Position numbers and translations under genes: made by a program. Of a stretch of DNA of 64,000 bases, positions 61,194 to 64,000 are shown piece by piece. Under the pieces are notes generated by a model, which was not told the origin of the DNA, made no database searches, and saw only the letters and a program-made list of their open reading frames with translations. This DNA comes from Stutzerimonas xanthomarina DSM 18231 (GTDB taxonomy: Bacteria; Pseudomonadota; Gammaproteobacteria; Pseudomonadales; Pseudomonadaceae), in NCBI RefSeq assembly GCF_900129835.1, contig NZ_FQXA01000007.1, forward strand, positions 124,001 to 188,000. The letters run 5' to 3'. The stretch's first letter is position 1, and each line of letters starts with the position of its first letter.

Positions 61194-62453
61194 ATGAATC
61201 TGACCGAACTTAAGCAAAAGCCCATCACCGAACTGCTGGAAATGGCCGAACAGATGGGCATCGACAACATGGCCCGTTCGCGCAAGCAGGACGTGATTTT
61301 CTCTCTGCTGAAAAAGCACGCGAAAAGCGGTGAGGAAATTTCCGGTGATGGCGTGCTGGAGATTCTCCAGGATGGCTTCGGCTTCCTGCGCTCCGCGGAT
61401 TCTTCCTATCTCGCCGGGCCTGACGACATTTATGTCTCGCCGAGCCAGATTCGCCGCTTTAACCTACGCACCGGCGACACCATCGTCGGCAAAATTCGCC
61501 CGCCGAAAGAAGGCGAGCGTTACTTCGCGTTGCTCAAGGTCGACACGATCAACTTCGATCGTCCAGAGAACGCCAAGAACAAGATTCTGTTCGAAAACCT
61601 GACGCCGCTTTTCGCCAACAAGCGACTGACGATGGAAGCCGGTAATGGCTCCACCGAAGACCTGACCGGCCGGGTGATCGATCTCTGTGCGCCAATCGGC
61701 AAGGGCCAGCGTGGCCTGATCGTCGCCCCGCCGAAAGCGGGCAAGACCATCATGCTGCAGAACATTGCCAGCAACATCACCCGTAACAACCCTGAGTGCC
61801 ACCTGATCGTCCTGCTGATCGACGAGCGCCCGGAAGAAGTGACCGAAATGCAGCGCACTGTGCGCGGCGAAGTGGTCGCCTCCACCTTCGACGAGCCGCC
61901 GACCCGCCACGTGCAGGTCGCCGAGATGGTGATCGAGAAGGCCAAGCGGCTGGTCGAACACAAGAAGGACGTGGTGATCCTGCTGGACTCCATCACCCGT
62001 CTGGCCCGTGCCTATAACACCGTGATTCCGAGCTCGGGGAAGGTGTTGACCGGTGGTGTTGACGCTCACGCTCTGGAGAAGCCCAAGCGTTTCTTCGGTG
62101 CTGCGCGGAATATCGAGGAAGGCGGCAGTCTGACCATTCTCGCCACCGCGCTGGTGGAAACCGGTTCGAAGATGGACGAGGTGATTTACGAGGAATTCAA
62201 GGGCACCGGTAACCTTGAGTTGCAGCTTGATCGCCGTATCGCCGAGAAGCGCGTGTTCCCTGCCATCAACATCAACAAGTCCGGCACCCGCCGCGAAGAG
62301 TTGCTGACCAGCGAGGAAGAGCTGCAGCGCATCTGGATTCTGCGCAAATTGCTGCATCCAATGGATGAAAGCGCAGCCATCGAGTTCCTGCTCGACAAGC
62401 TCAAGGACACCAAGACCAACGAAGAATTCTTCATGTCAATGAAGCGCAAGTAA
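61194..62453 (+). CDS. rho: Transcription termination factor Rho
   Basis: A 419-residue hexameric RNA helicase. The RNA-binding domain includes GFGFLRS (61-67); the ATPase has [11 protein letters not shown] (Walker A near 180-189), [13 protein letters not shown] and the Q/R loops. The leader from the trxA terminator to the start is about 180 bases with no gene visible; rho is known to be self-regulated through its leader. Confidence 0.98.
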   Translation: MNLTELKQKPITELLEMAEQMGIDNMARSRKQDVIFSLLKKHAKSGEEISGDGVLEILQDGFGFLRSADSSYLAGPDDIYVSPSQIRRFNLRTGDTIVGKIRPPKEGERYFALLKVDTINFDRPENAKNKILFENLTPLFANKRLTMEAGNGSTEDLTGRVIDLCAPIGKGQRGLIVAPPKAGKTIMLQNIASNITRNNPECHLIVLLIDERPEEVTEMQRTVRGEVVASTFDEPPTRHVQVAEMVIEKAKRLVEHKKDVVILLDSITRLARAYNTVIPSSGKVLTGGVDAHALEKPKRFFGAARNIEEGGSLTILATALVETGSKMDEVIYEEFKGTGNLELQLDRRIAEKRVFPAININKSGTRREELLTSEEELQRIWILRKLLHPMDESAAIEFLLDKLKDTKTNEEFFMSMKRK

Positions 62454-62471
62454 GCGTCTGGTCATGTCACC

Positions 62472-62493
62472 GAGGCCGGGGAAACCCGGCCTC
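62472..62493 (+). terminator. Hairpin after rho with GAAA loop
   Basis: GAGGCCGGG-GAAA-CCCGGCCTC (62472-62493) is a perfect 9-bp stem capped by a GNRA tetraloop, 18 bases after the rho stop. A T-tract is lacking (TGTCTGTCTG follows). Confidence 0.7.
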
Positions 62494-62576
62494 TGTCTGT
62501 CTGCAGGTTTTGAATCGGCCCGCGCCAAGGCTAAACTCGTCGCCCCGACACCTGCCGGCCCCTGCGAGGCTCAAGC

Positions 62577-64000
62577 ATGCAGTATCGCGATCTGCGCGAC
62601 TTTATTCGAGGTCTGGAACAGCGCGGTGAACTCAGGCGCGTTTCAACCGCCGTATCGCCCGTTCTGGAAATGACCGAGATCTGCGACCGAACCCTGCGCA
62701 AGCAGGGCCCGGCGCTGCTGTTCGAGAATCCGACCGGCTTCGATATGCCGGTACTCGGAAACCTCTTCGGCACGCCCAAGCGTGTTGCCCTGGGTATGGG
62801 TGCTGACGAGGTGTCCGAGCTGCGCGAGATCGGCAAACTCTTGGCCTTTCTCAAAGAGCCGGAACCGCCAAAAGGGCTGAAGGACGCCTGGAACAAGCTG
62901 CCGATCTACAAGAAGGTCATCAGCATGGCGCCCAAGGTGCTCAAGGACGCGCCCTGCCAGGAAGTGGTCATCGAAGGTGATGATGTCGATCTGTCCCGGT
63001 TACCGGTGCAGACCTGCTGGCCAGGCGATGCTGGGCCACTGATCACTTGGGGGCTTACGATTACCAAGGGCCCTAACAAGGAGCGGCAGAACCTTGGTAT
63101 CTATCGTCAACAGGTGATCGGCCGCAATAAAGTGATCATGCGTTGGCTCAGTCATCGGGGCGGCGCGCTGGACTTTCGTGAATGGTGTGAGAAGTATCCC
63201 GACCGACCCTATCCGGTGGCGGTGGCGCTCGGCGCCGATCCGGCCACGATTCTCGGCGCCGTCACGCCTGTTCCAGATTCGCTGTCCGAATATGCGTTTG
63301 CTGGCCTGCTGCGCGGCAGCCGTACCGAGCTGGTCAAATGCCGGGGCAGCGACTTGCAGGTGCCAGCTGGGGCTGAAATCGTTCTCGAAGGGTACATTCA
63401 GCCTGGCGAGATGGCCGATGAAGGGCCATACGGTGATCACACCGGCTACTACAACGAAGTCGACCGCTTCCCGGTATTCACTGTCGAGCGCATCACCAAG
63501 CGCCGCGATGCGATTTATCACAGCACCTATACCGGAAGGCCACCGGACGAGCCGGCAATTCTCGGCGTTGCGCTCAATGAGGTGTTCGTCCCGATCCTGC
63601 AGAAGCAGTTCCCGGAAATCACCGATTTCTATCTACCACCGGAAGGCTGTTCCTACCGCATGGCGGTAGTAACCATGAAGAAGCAGTACCCTGGCCACGC
63701 CAAGCGCGTGATGCTGGGCGTATGGAGCTTTTTGCGGCAGTTCATGTACACCAAGTTCGTCATCGTTACTGACGACGATATCAATGCTCGGGACTGGAAT
63801 GACGTTATCTGGGCGATCACTACACGTATGGATCCCAAGCGCGATACGGTGCTGATTGAGAATACGCCGATCGATTATCTCGACTTCGCCTCGCCGGTAT
63901 CCGGTCTTGGCAGCAAGATGGGGCTCGATGCGACCCACAAGTGGCCGGGTGAGACCAGCCGTGAATGGGGGCGCGTCATCGTCCAGGATGAGGCCGTCAA
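62577..64000 (+). CDS. ubiD: 4-hydroxy-3-polyprenylbenzoate decarboxylase UbiD (partial at the window edge)
   Basis: Removes the carboxyl group in ubiquinone synthesis using the prenylated flavin made by UbiX. The visible part starts at ATG 62577 ([19 protein letters not shown], written in full 19 residues) and runs 474 residues to the window edge without a stop; the usual length is about 490, so only the C-terminal end is missing. [35 protein letters not shown] (quoted in part) and [13 protein letters not shown] with the conserved glutamate are typical. Confidence 0.96.
   Translation, partial: MQYRDLRDFIRGLEQRGELRRVSTAVSPVLEMTEICDRTLRKQGPALLFENPTGFDMPVLGNLFGTPKRVALGMGADEVSELREIGKLLAFLKEPEPPKGLKDAWNKLPIYKKVISMAPKVLKDAPCQEVVIEGDDVDLSRLPVQTCWPGDAGPLITWGLTITKGPNKERQNLGIYRQQVIGRNKVIMRWLSHRGGALDFREWCEKYPDRPYPVAVALGADPATILGAVTPVPDSLSEYAFAGLLRGSRTELVKCRGSDLQVPAGAEIVLEGYIQPGEMADEGPYGDHTGYYNEVDRFPVFTVERITKRRDAIYHSTYTGRPPDEPAILGVALNEVFVPILQKQFPEITDFYLPPEGCSYRMAVVTMKKQYPGHAKRVMLGVWSFLRQFMYTKFVIVTDDDINARDWNDVIWAITTRMDPKRDTVLIENTPIDYLDFASPVSGLGSKMGLDATHKWPGETSREWGRVIVQDEAV

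Overview
This window looks like a chromosomal segment of a gammaproteobacterium of the Pseudomonas / Stutzerimonas stutzeri group. The reasons are direct: pseudomonad-only genes (sutA, algZ-algR, algQ, algP), a glnK-amtB1-amtB2 ammonium locus of the P. stutzeri type, a Mg-type hemB with P. aeruginosa-like residue numbering, high GC, and the REP-type repeats common in this group. There is no phage, integron, CRISPR array, tRNA or rRNA in the window. About 60 genes can be supported; nearly all are core chromosomal genes, and the accessory signal lies mostly between genes.

Layout. 1-1363: end of a cytochrome c5 gene, a cupin gene and xpt. 1555-7111: a three-gene minus-strand sugar cluster (DUF1080 protein and two GH13 glucosidase/trehalose-synthase-like enzymes), divergent from a gap-type dehydrogenase and an FTCD_C cyclodeaminase-like gene. 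7112-11804: iron alcohol dehydrogenase, CoA-acylating semialdehyde dehydrogenase and an IclR regulator, flanked by REP elements and a local duplication of the 3' end of rep. 11805-19783: rep, a GGDEF-EAL protein, a BetT-type transporter, comM and ubiK. 19784-23292: the nitrogen control region (NtrC-type site, sigma-54 promoter, glnK, amtB1, amtB2). 23389-24490: yjbQ, a 264-bp palindromic MITE-like element, then sutA. 24595-29286: a minus-strand operon lptM-lysA-dapF-DUF484-xerC-HAD, with nine perfect copies of a 7-bp repeat between DUF484 and xerC. 29487-36861: cyaY, rnk, cyaA, two small genes, corA, a small membrane protein and nnrS. 36915-49583: argH, a chemoreceptor-like gene, algZ-algR, hemC-hemD-hemX-hemY, dsbB, algQ, algP and a TIGR02444 gene. 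49584-53994: an ABC-F gene, a short MscS-like gene, terC, a LysE/RhtB exporter and a DUF188 gene. 54045-64000: thioesterase, elbB, hemB-ppk facing ppx, trxA, rho and the start of ubiD.

How they work together. Several groups are functional units: PII signalling with ammonium transport; lysine/diaminopimelate synthesis with XerC recombination; alginate and virulence regulation next to haem synthesis; polyphosphate synthesis (ppk) and breakdown (ppx) with hemB. The clearest regulatory signals read directly from the DNA are a PhoB box placed correctly over a -10 element before hemB-ppk, an NtrC-type palindrome plus -24/-12 promoter before glnK, and an AlgR-type box in front of algZ-algR.

I did not find a clearly new multi-gene system. 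The best leads are the MITE-like element abutting sutA, the PhoB-hemB-ppk link, the heptamer array inside the xerC operon, the duplicated rep tail, the terminator-like hairpin just before rnk, and a trehalose-synthase-like enzyme with an altered GH13 region I.
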